A stretch of 23,695 nt of DNA, taken from positions 1 to 23,695 of the forward strand of contig JAJRUE010000141.1 in NCBI GenBank assembly GCA_024277955.1, in the 5' to 3' direction. Origin of the DNA: Alphaproteobacteria bacterium (lineage in GTDB: Bacteria; Pseudomonadota; Alphaproteobacteria; Rhodobacterales; Rhodobacteraceae). Positions within the stretch are counted from its first letter, which is position 1. The number at the start of each line of letters is the position of its first letter. Under the pieces are notes generated by a model. That model had not been told where the DNA came from, did no database searches, and saw only the letters and a list, made by a program, of their open reading frames with translations. Positions 11,946-19,783 of this stretch are shown here, piece by piece. Position numbers and translations under genes: made by a program.

Positions 11946-14900
11946 TCAGCTGCACCCGCTGGTCGCCCCGCAGGTGTTGCACTTCATGCAGGTGCCGTTG
12001 CGCACCAGCGTGTAATTTCCGCATTCGCCGCAGGGATCGCCTTCGTAGCCCTGCATCTTGGCCTTCGCCCGCGCATCCATTGCCGGCGCCGCGGCAAAGC
12101 CGGCGGCGCTTTCGGCAAAGCCGGCGGTTTCGGGCACCAGCGTCTGCAGCGCCGCCTGCGGATCGCCCGCGCCGGCCAGCGCCGTCGCCCCGGCGCCGCC
12201 CCCGCCGCCCTGCAGCACCACCAGTTCCTGGGGCAGCCGCTTGCGCAGATAGCCGGTCGAGCTGATCTGCTTCAGCACTTCCAGCGACTTCGAGGCGGTC
12301 GCCTCGCTCATCTCGCGCAGGTTGCTCGCGCCTTCCTCTTCGCCGCGCCCGAGCGTGTCGAACCGCGCCCCTTCCGGCTTGACATGCGCCAGGTCGGTGC
12401 GGTCGAGATAGCTGATCGCCAGTTCGCGGAAGATGTAGTCGAGGATCGAAGTCGCGTTCTTGATGCTGTCGTTACCCTGCACCATGCCGGCGGGTTCGAA
12501 CTTGGTAAAGGTGAAGGCGTCGACGAATTCGTCCAGCGGCACGCCATATTGCAGGCCCACCGATACGGCGATGGCAAAGTTGTTCATCATCGCCAGGAAA
12601 CCCGCGCCTTCCTTGTGCATGTCGATGAAGATCTCGCCCAGCTGGCCGTCTTCGTATTCGCCGGTGCGCAGATAGACCTTGTGCCCGCCGACGATCGCCT
12701 TTTGCGTGTAGCCCTTGCGCCGGGTCGGCAGCTTTTCGCGGTGGCTGCGCACCACTTCCTTGACCACCACCTTTTCGACGATCTTTTCGGCCAGCACCGC
12801 CGCCTTTTCCTGCAGCGAACCGCTGGCGAGGATTTCTTCGGCCTCTTCGTCGTCCTCGATCAGCGAACACGCCAGCGGCTGGCTGAGCTTGGAGCCGTCG
12901 CGATACAGCGCATTGGCCTTGACCCCCAGCTGCCAGCTGAGCTCGTAGGCCTTCAGGCAATCCTCGATGGTGGCGTCGTTGGCCATGTTGATGGTCTTGG
13001 AAATGGCGCCCGAGATGAAGCTCTGGGCCGCGGCCATCATGGTGATGTGGCTGTCCACGCTCAGGAACCGCGTGCCCTTCTTGCCGCAGGCATTGGCGCA
13101 GTCGAAGACGCTGTAATGCTCTTGCTTCAGGTGCGGCGCGCCTTCCAGCGTCATGGTGCCGCAAACGTGGTCGTTGGCGGCCTCGATGTCGCGGCGCGAA
13201 AACCCGAGGTGGCGCAGCAGGTCAAAACTCGGGTCGTTCAGCTTTTCCGCCGGGATGCCAAGGGTCTTGGTGCAGAACTCTTCGCCCAGCGTCCACTGGT
13301 TGAACACGAAGCGGATGTCAAAGGCCGAGGGCAGCGCCGCTTCCACCTTGTCCAGTTCCGCCTGGCCAAAGCCGTGGCCCACCAGCGAGGTGTGGTTGAT
13401 GCCGGGCGCGTTGCCCATGGTGGCGTGGCCCACCGCATAGGCGATGATCTCCTCGATCTGGGCGCTGGAATAGCCCAGCTTTTCAAGCGCCGCCGGCACC
13501 GAGCGGTTGATGATCTTGAAATAGCCGCCGCCGGCGAGCTTCTTGAACTTGACCAGGGCGAAATCCGGCTCGATCCCGGTGGTGTCGCAATCCATCACCA
13601 GCCCGATGGTGCCGGTGGGGGCGATCACCGTGGTCTGGGCGTTGCGAAACCCGTGCTTTTCGCCCAGCCGCAGCGCTTCGTCCCAGGCGGCTTTCGCAAG
13701 TTCGCCCAGGTCCGTCTGCGGGCAGTTGGCGTGGTCCAGCGGCACCGGTTTCACCGCCAGCCCTTCGTAGCCCTCGGTTTCGCCGTGGGCGGCGCGGCGG
13801 TGGTTGCGGATCACCCGCAGCATGTGCGGCGCGTTGCGCTCGTAGGCGGAAAACGCGCCAAGCTCGCCGGCGATCTCGGCGCTGGTGGCATAGGCGACCC
13901 CGGTCATGATCGCGGTCAGCGCGCCGGCCATTGCCCGGCCTTCGTCGCTGTCATAGCCCAGACCCATGTTCATCAGCAGACCGCCGATATTTGCGTATCC
14001 CAGCCCCAAGGTGCGGAAATCATAGGACAATTGCGCGATTTCCTTGGACGGAAACTGCGCCATCATCACGCTGATTTCCAGCGTCAGCGTCCACAGCCGG
14101 GTGGCGTGCATGTATTCGTCGGCCTGGAACTGCCCGTCCTTGAGGAAGGTCAGCAGGTTCATGCTGGCCAGGTTGCAGGCGGTGTCGTCCAGGAACATGT
14201 ATTCCGAACAAGGGTTGGAGCCGCGGATCGCCCCGTCTTCCGGGCAGGTGTGCCAGGCGTTGACCGTGTCGTGATACTGGATGCCCGGATCGGCGCAGGA
14301 CCAGGCGGCGTGACCGACCTGGTCCCACAATTCGCGCGCCTTCACCACCTTGGCCACCTTGCCGTCGGTGCGGTTCACAAGCTCCCAGTCCGCATCGTCC
14401 TTGACCGCCTGCAAAAAGGCGTCGGTCACCCGTACCGAGTTATTCGAATTCTGCCCCGACACCGTCGAATAGGCTTCACTGTCCCAGTCCGTATCGTAGG
14501 TCGGGAACTCGATTCCCCTATAGCCCTGCTTGGCGTAATCCAGCACGCGTTTCACGTAATTCTCTGGAATCGCGACATTTTTCGCGGCCTTGATCGCCGC
14601 TTTCAGGGCGGTGTTCCTGGCCGGGTCCACCGCGTCTTCGCTACTGCCGTCCCAGGTGCGGATCGCTTCGAAAATCTCGTTCAGCTGGCGTTCGTGCATC
14701 TTCGAGCCGGCGACCAGGCTGGCCACCTTCTGTTCCTCGATCACCTTCCAGTTGATGAAATCCTCGATATCCGGGTGATCCATGTCGCAGATCACCATCT
14801 TGGCCGCGCGCCGCGTTGTGCCGCCCGACTTGATGGCGCCGGCTGCGCGGTCGCCGATGCGCAGGAACCCCATCAGGCCGGACGACTTGCCCCCCCCCGA

Positions 14901-15635
14901 CAACGGCTCGCCATCGGCACGCAGGGAGGAAAAGTTCGTGCCCGTGCCCGAGCCGTATTTGAACAGCCGCGCCTCGCGCACCGACAGGTCCAGGATGCCG
15001 CCGTCGCTCACCAGGTCGTCCTTGACCGACTGGATGAAGCAGGCATGCGGCTGCGGGTGTTCATAGGCGCTTTTCGACCGGGTCAGCTTGCCGGTCTTGT
15101 AGTCCACGTAGTAGTGGCCCTGGCCGGGGCCGTCGATGCCATAGGCCCAGTGCAGCCCGGTGTTGAACCACTGCGGGCTGTTGGGGGCGCCGCGCTGGCT
15201 GGCGAGCATGTGGCGCATCTCGTCGTAATAGGCGCGGGCATCGGCTTCGGTGCTGAAATAGCCGCCCTTCCAGCCCCAGTAGGCCCAGGCCCCGGCGAGA
15301 CGGTCGAACACCTGTTTGGCGCTGGTTTCACCGACGCTGCGCGCCTCTTCAGGCAGCTCGGCCAGCGCCTTTTCGTCCGCGACCGAGCGCCACAGGAATT
15401 CCGGCACGCCCTTTTCGCGCACCTTCTTCAGCAGCGCCGGTACGCCGGCCTTGCGAAAATATTTCTGCGCGATGACATCCGAGGCCACCTGGCTCCAGGC
15501 GCCGGGCACTTCGAGCCCTTCCAGGCGGAACACCACGGTGCCGTCGGGATTGCGGATTTCCGAGGTCGTGGTGGTAAAGTCGATCCCTGCGTATGCGTTG
15601 TTACCTGCCTTGGTGAAACGGCGTTCGATTTTCAT
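11946..15635 (-). CDS. nrdJ: Adenosylcobalamin-dependent (class II) ribonucleotide reductase
   Basis: The 1229-residue enzyme reduces ribonucleotides to deoxyribonucleotides using vitamin B12 to generate the active radical, so it needs no oxygen or partner subunit. Features: QPHACF with Cys199, a probable redox-active cysteine; the active-site loop NPCSE with Cys476 followed by YMFLDDTACNL; and a C-terminal zinc-ribbon-like tail of about 28 residues (CGECGNYTL, CMKCNTCG). Length and ends fit the long alphaproteobacterial NrdJ form, with no intein. I chose ATG 15635 (MKIERRFTKAGNNAYAG), a typical family start; an upstream in-frame start at 15710 adds 25 unrelated residues. Two NrdR-like boxes lie upstream, suggesting repression when dATP is ample. 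A G9 run (14890-14898) encodes the SGGGK loop. Confidence 0.97.
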   Translation of the reverse strand: MKIERRFTKAGNNAYAGIDFTTTTSEIRNPDGTVVFRLEGLEVPGAWSQVASDVIAQKYFRKAGVPALLKKVREKGVPEFLWRSVADEKALAELPEEARSVGETSAKQVFDRLAGAWAYWGWKGGYFSTEADARAYYDEMRHMLASQRGAPNSPQWFNTGLHWAYGIDGPGQGHYYVDYKTGKLTRSKSAYEHPQPHACFIQSVKDDLVSDGGILDLSVREARLFKYGSGTGTNFSSLRADGEPLSGGGKSSGLMGFLRIGDRAAGAIKSGGTTRRAAKMVICDMDHPDIEDFINWKVIEEQKVASLVAGSKMHERQLNEIFEAIRTWDGSSEDAVDPARNTALKAAIKAAKNVAIPENYVKRVLDYAKQGYRGIEFPTYDTDWDSEAYSTVSGQNSNNSVRVTDAFLQAVKDDADWELVNRTDGKVAKVVKARELWDQVGHAAWSCADPGIQYHDTVNAWHTCPEDGAIRGSNPCSEYMFLDDTACNLASMNLLTFLKDGQFQADEYMHATRLWTLTLEISVMMAQFPSKEIAQLSYDFRTLGLGYANIGGLLMNMGLGYDSDEGRAMAGALTAIMTGVAYATSAEIAGELGAFSAYERNAPHMLRVIRNHRRAAHGETEGYEGLAVKPVPLDHANCPQTDLGELAKAAWDEALRLGEKHGFRNAQTTVIAPTGTIGLVMDCDTTGIEPDFALVKFKKLAGGGYFKIINRSVPAALEKLGYSSAQIEEIIAYAVGHATMGNAPGINHTSLVGHGFGQAELDKVEAALPSAFDIRFVFNQWTLGEEFCTKTLGIPAEKLNDPSFDLLRHLGFSRRDIEAANDHVCGTMTLEGAPHLKQEHYSVFDCANACGKKGTRFLSVDSHITMMAAAQSFISGAISKTINMANDATIEDCLKAYELSWQLGVKANALYRDGSKLSQPLACSLIEDDEEAEEILASGSLQEKAAVLAEKIVEKVVVKEVVRSHREKLPTRRKGYTQKAIVGGHKVYLRTGEYEDGQLGEIFIDMHKEGAGFLAMMNNFAIAVSVGLQYGVPLDEFVDAFTFTKFEPAGMVQGNDSIKNATSILDYIFRELAISYLDRTDLAHVKPEGARFDTLGRGEEEGASNLREMSEATASKSLEVLKQISSTGYLRKRLPQELVVLQGGGGGAGATALAGAGDPQAALQTLVPETAGFAESAAGFAAAPAMDARAKAKMQGYEGDPCGECGNYTLVRNGTCMKCNTCGATSGCS

Positions 15636-15839
15636 TTTGTCAACGTGCCCCGTAGTCTTTTGCGTGGTGAAAGCGCTTCCGTCTTGCTGCGAAAGCCGCC
15701 GATGCGTCACCGACCCGGTAAAAACGGCAAAAACAGAGCCTGTCAGCGCGCGCCGTCCCGCGCCCTGCCTGATGCCGTTTCCCGGATGATTTCCGGGGTC
15801 TCGGCGTGAACTCTCGGTTTTGTCCGCCTACCTTCCAAG

Positions 15840-15886
15840 CCACTAAATCTTGTGGTCTGTCCGTCAGCCTCCACAAACTGACGTAG
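15840..15886. promoter_or_regulatory. Tandem NrdR-box-like sites controlling nrdJ
   Basis: Box 1, CCACTAAATCTTGTGG (15840-15855), read on the minus strand matches the palindromic NrdR consensus (ACACwATATaTwGTGT) at 12 of 16 positions by my count. Box 2, CCACAAACTGACGTAG (15871-15886), matches at about 8 of 16, mainly one half-site. The centres are exactly 31 bp apart, the three-helical-turn spacing typical of NrdR box pairs. NrdR is a zinc- and nucleotide-binding repressor of ribonucleotide reductase genes. Confidence 0.7.
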
Positions 15887-15904
15887 GCAGCCCCCTTTGG
15901 TCAA
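15876..15904 (-). promoter_or_regulatory. Tentative nrdJ promoter
   Basis: On the minus strand TTGACC (15904-15899) is a good -35 element. The -10 at 17-bp spacing (15881-15876, TCAGTT) is weak and lies within the second NrdR-like box, a placement that would allow repression by occlusion. Confidence 0.35.
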
Positions 15905-15969
15905 CGGGTATTTTCATCTTTTTTTCAGATTTTCCTGTTGACCCGTGGCGTGGATTTTGCGCCGCCGAA

Positions 15970-16130
15970 TTAACCATTTGATTCACCCACCGCGCGGCTT
16001 TCGACCGGCGGCGGCGATTTTGCCTTGGGAATGGCAGATTTAGCCCCGGAAACTCACCATCTGCTTGAAGTTATCCACAGGCCGCGGCGGGTTGGCGTTA
16101 ACAATTCATTAAACATTCAATTCATTGAAT
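15970..16130. promoter_or_regulatory. Cluster of CtrA- and DnaA-type sites
   Basis: TTAACCAT at 15970-15977 is a CtrA half-site. TTATCCACA at 16071-16079 is a perfect DnaA box. TTAA at 16098-16101 and 16109-16112, seven bases apart, fits the CtrA consensus TTAA-N7-TTAA. ATTCAAT-TC-ATTGAAT (16115-16130) is a perfect inverted repeat in the same AT-rich patch. The cluster lies 335-495 bp upstream of the nrdJ start. Confidence 0.45.
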
Positions 16131-16239
16131 TTGATGCGAAAAAGGCGCATTCCGCCGGCTGCCGAGGGAATCACCTGCCGCCCCCGGTGCCCCCCGGTCG
16201 CCCGGAACATGGCAGGGAAATGTAACAGCATGTTGACGA

Positions 16240-16316
16240 TGGTCGGGGCGGCGAGATTCGAACTCACGACCCTCTGTTCCCAAAACAGATGCGCTACCAG
16301 ACTGCGCCACGCCCCG
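16240..16316 (-). tRNA. tRNA-Pro (anticodon TGG)
   Basis: This 77-nt minus-strand gene folds as a cloverleaf. The acceptor arms CGGGGCG and CGCCCCG end with discriminator A and an encoded CCA (16240-16242). The anticodon arm TCTGT-TTTGGGA-ACAGA carries anticodon TGG, which reads the proline codon CCA and probably others by wobble. The T-arm contains GTTCGAATC. No integrase or duplicated tRNA 3' end is present nearby, so there is no sign of site-specific integration here. Confidence 0.97.
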
Positions 16317-16331
16317 ACTCGAGTTTCCCAA

Positions 16332-16337
16332 TATATA
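16332..16337 (-). promoter_or_regulatory. -10-like element of tRNA-Pro
   Basis: The minus-strand TATATA lies 15 bp upstream of the mature tRNA 5' end, an appropriate distance for a -10 box. No good -35 at 16-18 bp spacing is seen; TTGGGT lies about 20 bp upstream. Confidence 0.45.
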
Positions 16338-16441
16338 GAGAACGCGGCTTTGAAAAGACCCAAGCGCCGTTCATGGCCGTTGCCCGGGTCGGCACAGCCC
16401 GGGCGGCTGCGCGATCCGGTGGACGGGAATTGGCTCGGACG

Positions 16442-16966
16442 TCAGGATCCGCAGGGCGCCGCCGCCAGCCTGGGGTCGATCGCCGGGTGCGACAGCACGC
16501 TGCCCGGGGTGATCCCGAGAAGCCGCGCCATGCCGCCGTTGATTTCAAGCACATACTGGATTGCGTCGCCGCCCGGAATGGCGGTGGTGTCCAGCGGCCG
16601 GGCGTTTTCGTGGATCCGCTGCACGGTCCCGGTTTCATCCATGAACAGCATGTCCAGCGGAATCAGCGTGTTCTTCATCCAGAAGGCGACGTTTTGCGGG
16701 CGGTCATAGACGAACAGCATGCCCGACATGCGCCCCATCTGTTCGCGGTTCATCAGCCCAACGGCGCGTTCGGTGGCGTCGTCGGCCACTTCGACCGAAA
16801 ACCGCGCCTGCCCCCAGGGCCCGCGGAGCGTCACCGCGTCATCGGCGCAGTCCGGCGCCGCCGCCACCGCGCCAGAGCCGCCAACCGCCAGCCCCGCCGC
16901 GAAAACCGCCGCAAGAACCGCCGCAAGAACCGTTGTCAGGATTTTTTCCTTGTCGCCACGTCCCAA
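16442..16966 (-). CDS. DUF192 family secreted protein
   Basis: The 174-residue protein has an N-terminal hydrophobic signal-type segment (about residues 8-36, TTVLAAVLAAVFAAGLAVGG) and a DUF192 domain at about 45-165. Family blocks include ERAVGLMNREQMGRMSGMLF, NVAFWMKNTLIPLDMLFMD and an EINGG block (ALPxG-like, here LEINGGMARLLGI) near the end. DUF192 proteins are small, mostly exported and of unestablished function. The only in-frame start giving a complete signal peptide is TTG at 16966, with GGTGA a few bases before it. That start lies 31 bp inside the end of the cold-shock gene, which suggests translational coupling. A 12-bp repeat encoding AAVL occurs in the signal region. Confidence 0.82.
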   Translation of the reverse strand: MGRGDKEKILTTVLAAVLAAVFAAGLAVGGSGAVAAAPDCADDAVTLRGPWGQARFSVEVADDATERAVGLMNREQMGRMSGMLFVYDRPQNVAFWMKNTLIPLDMLFMDETGTVQRIHENARPLDTTAIPGGDAIQYVLEINGGMARLLGITPGSVLSHPAIDPRLAAAPCGS

Positions 16967-17466
16967 GATGTCACCGATGAAGCCATGCGTCCGCGTTTTC
17001 CGTCGACCACCTTGATACCGATGGCCTCACCCGGTTGCAAATCCGCAAAGCCCGACCGGCGCAACACTTCCACGTGAACAAAGATGTCTTCATCGCGGCC
17101 AAAGACATTGGCAAAGCCCAACCCCTTGGTCTTGTCGAACCACTTGACGCGCGCCGGTTCCAGCGGCAGGTCGGCATCGCTGAAGTCGGTTTGCCTGTCG
17201 ATGTCTTCCAGCTCGGCCTGGCCTTCGGCCTTTGGCGGCTCGATCGAATAGACCTCGAGCGCCTGCACCCCGCGCGCGGTTTCCTGCACCAGGATGTCGA
17301 TCCCGGCGCTGTCGGCGACCGAGCTCTGGCCGAAGTTGCGCAGCACGTTGGCGTGCAGCAGGATATCGGGACCGCCTTCGTCAGCAACGACAAAGCCGAA
17401 CCCCTTGACCGGATCGAACCACTTGACCCGGCCCCGCACCCTGCGGCCTTCGTTTGTGTCTTCCAT
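16936..17466 (-). CDS. Double cold-shock-domain RNA/DNA-binding protein
   Basis: The 176-residue protein has two cold-shock domains. The first (about residues 8-75) contains GRVKWFDPVKGFGFVVADEG with the RNP1-like KGFGFV and the RNP2-like DILLHANVL. The second (about 103-170) contains ARVKWFDKTKGLGFANVFG and DIFVHVEVLRRSGF. They are joined by an acidic linker of about 30 residues. Such double-domain proteins are common in alphaproteobacteria and bind single-stranded nucleic acid as RNA chaperones or stationary-phase/cold factors. I chose ATG 17466 (MEDTNEGRRVRG), with GGTGA just before it. In-frame starts at 17517 and 17556 would add 17 or 30 residues and cannot be excluded. It lies downstream of pdxH and overlaps the DUF192 gene. 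Confidence 0.9.
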   Translation of the reverse strand: MEDTNEGRRVRGRVKWFDPVKGFGFVVADEGGPDILLHANVLRNFGQSSVADSAGIDILVQETARGVQALEVYSIEPPKAEGQAELEDIDRQTDFSDADLPLEPARVKWFDKTKGLGFANVFGRDEDIFVHVEVLRRSGFADLQPGEAIGIKVVDGKRGRMASSVTSWDVATRKKS

Positions 17467-17547
17467 CGTCACCACGCGGCGATTGTTGCTCCATTCCCGC
17501 TTACAGGTTTGCGCCATTTTTGGTCTCGTGTTCAAGACAAATGTTGA

Positions 17548-17564
17548 CCCGCGCACACCGCGGG
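17548..17564 (-). other. Short hairpin between pdxH and the cold-shock gene
   Basis: CCCGCG (17548-17553) and CGCGGG (17559-17564) form a 6-bp stem with a 5-nt loop, 8 bp beyond the pdxH stop. No T-run follows on the minus strand, so termination is doubtful. Confidence 0.35.
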
Positions 17565-17572
17565 CCGGCGGA

Positions 17573-18178
17573 TCACGGGTTCAGGCGGGAAATTTTCCAG
17601 TCGGCCCCCGGGGATGCGCGTTCCCAGCGGAACCGGTCGTGCAACCGGAATTCGCCGGCGGCCCAGAACTCGAACTCCAGCGGGGTGACCCGGAAGCCGC
17701 CCCAGAACGGCGGGCGCGACGGGTTCAGCCCGTGTTCGGCCTGCGCCCTGGCCACCGCCTTGAGCAGCGCCGCCTTGGACGCCAGCGGCTGCGACTGGCG
17801 CGACGCCCAGGCGCCGATCCGGCTGCCAAGCGCGCGCGAACGGTAGTAGGCGTCCGAAGCCTGCGGCGTTTCGCGTTCCACCCGCCCGCGGATGCGCACT
17901 TGGCGTTCCAGCGATTTCCAGTGGAAATTCAGCGCAACCTTGGGGTGGACGGCGATCTCGCGGCCCTTGCGGCTTTCGTAATTGGTGAAGAAAACCACCG
18001 CGTCATCCTCGATCGCCTTGACCAGGATCACCCGCAGATTCGGCATGCCGGTTTCGTCCACCGTCGCCAGCGCGGCAGCGTTCGGGTCGCTGGGTTCGCG
18101 CGCTGACGCTTCGTCCAGCCAGCGCCGGGTGATTGCGAACGGGTCGTCGCCTGCGAAAATGCCCTTGCGATTGCTCAT
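17573..18178 (-). CDS. pdxH: Pyridoxamine/pyridoxine 5'-phosphate oxidase
   Basis: The 201-residue FMN enzyme oxidises pyridoxine or pyridoxamine 5'-phosphate to pyridoxal 5'-phosphate, the last step of vitamin B6 cofactor synthesis and salvage. Family features: MSNRKGIFAGDDPFAITRRWL at the start; the FMN/substrate block MPNLRVILVKAIEDDAVVFF with NYESRKGREI (about residues 45-78); HWKSLERQVRIRG (about 86-98); and the diagnostic C-terminus ending WKISRLNP. The length is near the family norm of 200-230. It is divergent from fabI, with 154 bp between the two starts that must hold both promoters. The aminotransferase at 19784 and many others use its product. Confidence 0.96.
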   Translation of the reverse strand: MSNRKGIFAGDDPFAITRRWLDEASAREPSDPNAAALATVDETGMPNLRVILVKAIEDDAVVFFTNYESRKGREIAVHPKVALNFHWKSLERQVRIRGRVERETPQASDAYYRSRALGSRIGAWASRQSQPLASKAALLKAVARAQAEHGLNPSRPPFWGGFRVTPLEFEFWAAGEFRLHDRFRWERASPGADWKISRLNP

Positions 18179-18332
18179 CTTCCAACACCTCTCGTGACGT
18201 TTCGGCCATAGCGCCCCCCAGCCCGCGCCACAAGCCCCAAGCCGCCGGCGCGCCGCCGCCCGCGGAGTTCTTGAAGCGGCCCCGGCTTTCGCCTAAACCG
18301 GGGAGAATTGACAACGCGGGCGAGGGACAACG

Positions 18333-19136
18333 ATGACTTCAACACTGATGGCGGGAAAACGCGGGCTGATCATGGGTCTGGCCAATGACAGGTCGATCGC
18401 CTGGGGCATCGCGCGCGCCTGCGCCGATGCGGGGGCCGAACTGGCCTTTTCCTATCAGGGCGAGCAGCTGAAAAAACGGGTGGCGCCGCTGGCGGCGCAG
18501 ACCGGCTCGGACCTGGTGGTGGAATGCGACGTGACCGACGCGGCGTCGCTGGATGCGCTGTTTGCGCGGCTGAAAGAGGAATGGGGCCAGCTGGATTTCG
18601 TGGTCCACGCCATCGGCTTTTCCGACAAGAGCGAGCTGCGCGGGCGCTACGTCGACACCAGCCGCGACAATTTCAACATGACGATGGACATTTCGGTCTA
18701 TTCCTTCACCGCCGTGTGCCAGCGCGCGATCGGGATGATGGGCCCGGGCGGTTCGCTGCTGACGCTGACGTACTACGGCGCCGAAAAGATCATGCCGCAT
18801 TACAACGTGATGGGGCTGGCCAAGGCGGCGCTGGAGGCCAGCGTGCGCTACATCGCCGAGGACATCGGCAAGGACGGAATCCGCTGCAACGCCATTTCCG
18901 CCGGGCCGATCAAGACGCTGGCGGCCTCGGGCATTGGCGATTTCCGCTACATCATGAAGTGGAACGAATACAATTCGCCCCTGCGGCGCAACGTGACCAT
19001 CGACGACGTGGGCAAGTCGGCGCTCTATCTGCTGAGCGATCTCGGCTCGGGCGTCACCGGCGAGGTGCTGCATGTGGACGCGGGCTATCACGTGGTCGGG
19101 ATGAAGGCGATCGACGCCCCCGACATGACGCTTTGA
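18333..19136 (+). CDS. fabI: Enoyl-[acyl-carrier-protein] reductase (NADH)
   Basis: The 267-residue short-chain dehydrogenase reduces trans-2-enoyl-ACP in the last step of each fatty acid elongation cycle, in the cytoplasm. The nucleotide-binding start is GKRGLIMGLANDRSIAWGIA (about residues 8-27). The FabI catalytic set is in place: Tyr147-Tyr148, then Tyr157 and Lys164 with the required Tyr-x6-Lys spacing. The C-terminal DVGKSALYLLSDLGSGVTGEVLHVDAGYH block is typical. GAGGGA precedes the ATG. gpt follows after 17 bp, so they are probably co-transcribed. It is divergent from pdxH. Confidence 0.96.
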   Translation: MTSTLMAGKRGLIMGLANDRSIAWGIARACADAGAELAFSYQGEQLKKRVAPLAAQTGSDLVVECDVTDAASLDALFARLKEEWGQLDFVVHAIGFSDKSELRGRYVDTSRDNFNMTMDISVYSFTAVCQRAIGMMGPGGSLLTLTYYGAEKIMPHYNVMGLAKAALEASVRYIAEDIGKDGIRCNAISAGPIKTLAASGIGDFRYIMKWNEYNSPLRRNVTIDDVGKSALYLLSDLGSGVTGEVLHVDAGYHVVGMKAIDAPDMTL

Positions 19137-19153
19137 CATAAAGGACCGACAAG

Positions 19154-19657
19154 ATGACCGACCGCCTGCCCCATGAAAAAGGGTTCCACGTCAGCTGGGA
19201 CCAACTGCACCGCGACGCGCGCGCGCTGGCCTGGCGGCTGGACGGGCAAGGCCCGGACAACGGCGCCTGGAAGGCGGTTGTGGCGATCACCCGGGGCGGG
19301 ATGGCCCCGGCGATGATCGTGGCGCGCGAACTGGACATCCGGATGGTCGACACGATCAGCGTCAAGTCCTACAACCACCAGACCCAGGCCGAACCGGTGG
19401 TGATCAAGTCGCCCGACATGGAGGTGGTGGGCGACGGCGAAGGGGTGCTGGTGATCGACGATCTGGTGGATACCGGCCGCACGCTGGAGGCGGTCAAGGC
19501 GGTGATGCCCAAGGCCCATATCGCCACCGTCTATGCCAAGCCGATGGGCCGGCCGATGGTTGAGACCTACATCACCGAGGTCAGCCAGGACACCTGGATT
19601 TTCTTTCCCTGGGACATGGCGCTGCAATATGTCGAGCCTTTTCGCGGCACTGACTGA
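19154..19657 (+). CDS. gpt: Xanthine-guanine phosphoribosyltransferase
   Basis: The 167-residue type I phosphoribosyltransferase converts xanthine and guanine (and weakly hypoxanthine) with PRPP into nucleotides, for purine salvage. The PRPP-binding motif VLVIDDLVDTGRT lies at about residues 97-109, and the substrate-region ITRGGMAPAMIVAREL at about 45-60. The N-terminal segment HVSWDQLHRDARALAWRL is typical of Gpt. AAGGA precedes the ATG. It is the second gene after fabI. A run of hairpins and a dispersed repeat follow, probably ending the transcript. Confidence 0.93.
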   Translation: MTDRLPHEKGFHVSWDQLHRDARALAWRLDGQGPDNGAWKAVVAITRGGMAPAMIVARELDIRMVDTISVKSYNHQTQAEPVVIKSPDMEVVGDGEGVLVIDDLVDTGRTLEAVKAVMPKAHIATVYAKPMGRPMVETYITEVSQDTWIFFPWDMALQYVEPFRGTD

Positions 19658-19658
19658 G

Positions 19659-19762
19659 CCGTTTTCAAACGGAGCGCCCTGCGGGCGCAAGAGATTGGTG
19701 CGACCGCCCCTGCGGGGCGACCGGTTCCGCTCCGCTCGGGGGATATTTTTCGACAGAAGAAG
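19659..19762 (+). repeat. Hairpin cluster plus dispersed intergenic repeat after gpt
   Basis: In order: CCGTTT/AAACGG (19659-19672), GCGCCC-TGC-GGGCGC (19674-19688), CGCCCC-TGC-GGGGCG (19705-19719), and a repeat copy (19739-19762) beginning GGGGATATTT and ending ACAGAAGAAG. The same arrangement of stem-TGC-stem hairpins followed by this repeat occurs after the ilv operon (11608-11698). It fills the 126-bp gap to the aminotransferase and may serve as a terminator. Confidence 0.65.
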
Positions 19763-19783
19763 CGTGCTTCGGGCCGGGCTGCG

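Larger units (their letters stand above)
15636..16239. other. 604-bp regulatory region upstream of nrdJ
   Basis: No credible gene lies here. Between the nrdJ start and the tRNA there are two NrdR-like boxes (15840-15886), an AT-rich stretch with a TTGACC -35-like element on the minus strand, a CtrA half-site, a perfect DnaA box and a CtrA-type full site (15970-16130). A 66-codon plus-strand frame at 16025 has no ribosome binding site or family resemblance and was left out. Confidence 0.6.

Noticed and set aside
12384..15809. 1141-codon open frame on the plus strand opposite nrdJ
   Set aside because: Same cause: antisense shadow of a strongly biased real gene, with no recognisable protein features or start signals.
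15970..16130. Chromosomal or plasmid replication origin
   Set aside because: Only one DnaA box is seen, with no iterons, no dnaA, hemE, parAB or repABC genes, and ordinary housekeeping neighbours.
16240..16316. tRNA-Pro as an attachment site of an integrated element
   Set aside because: No integrase, no repeat of the tRNA 3' end elsewhere in the window, and core genes on both sides.
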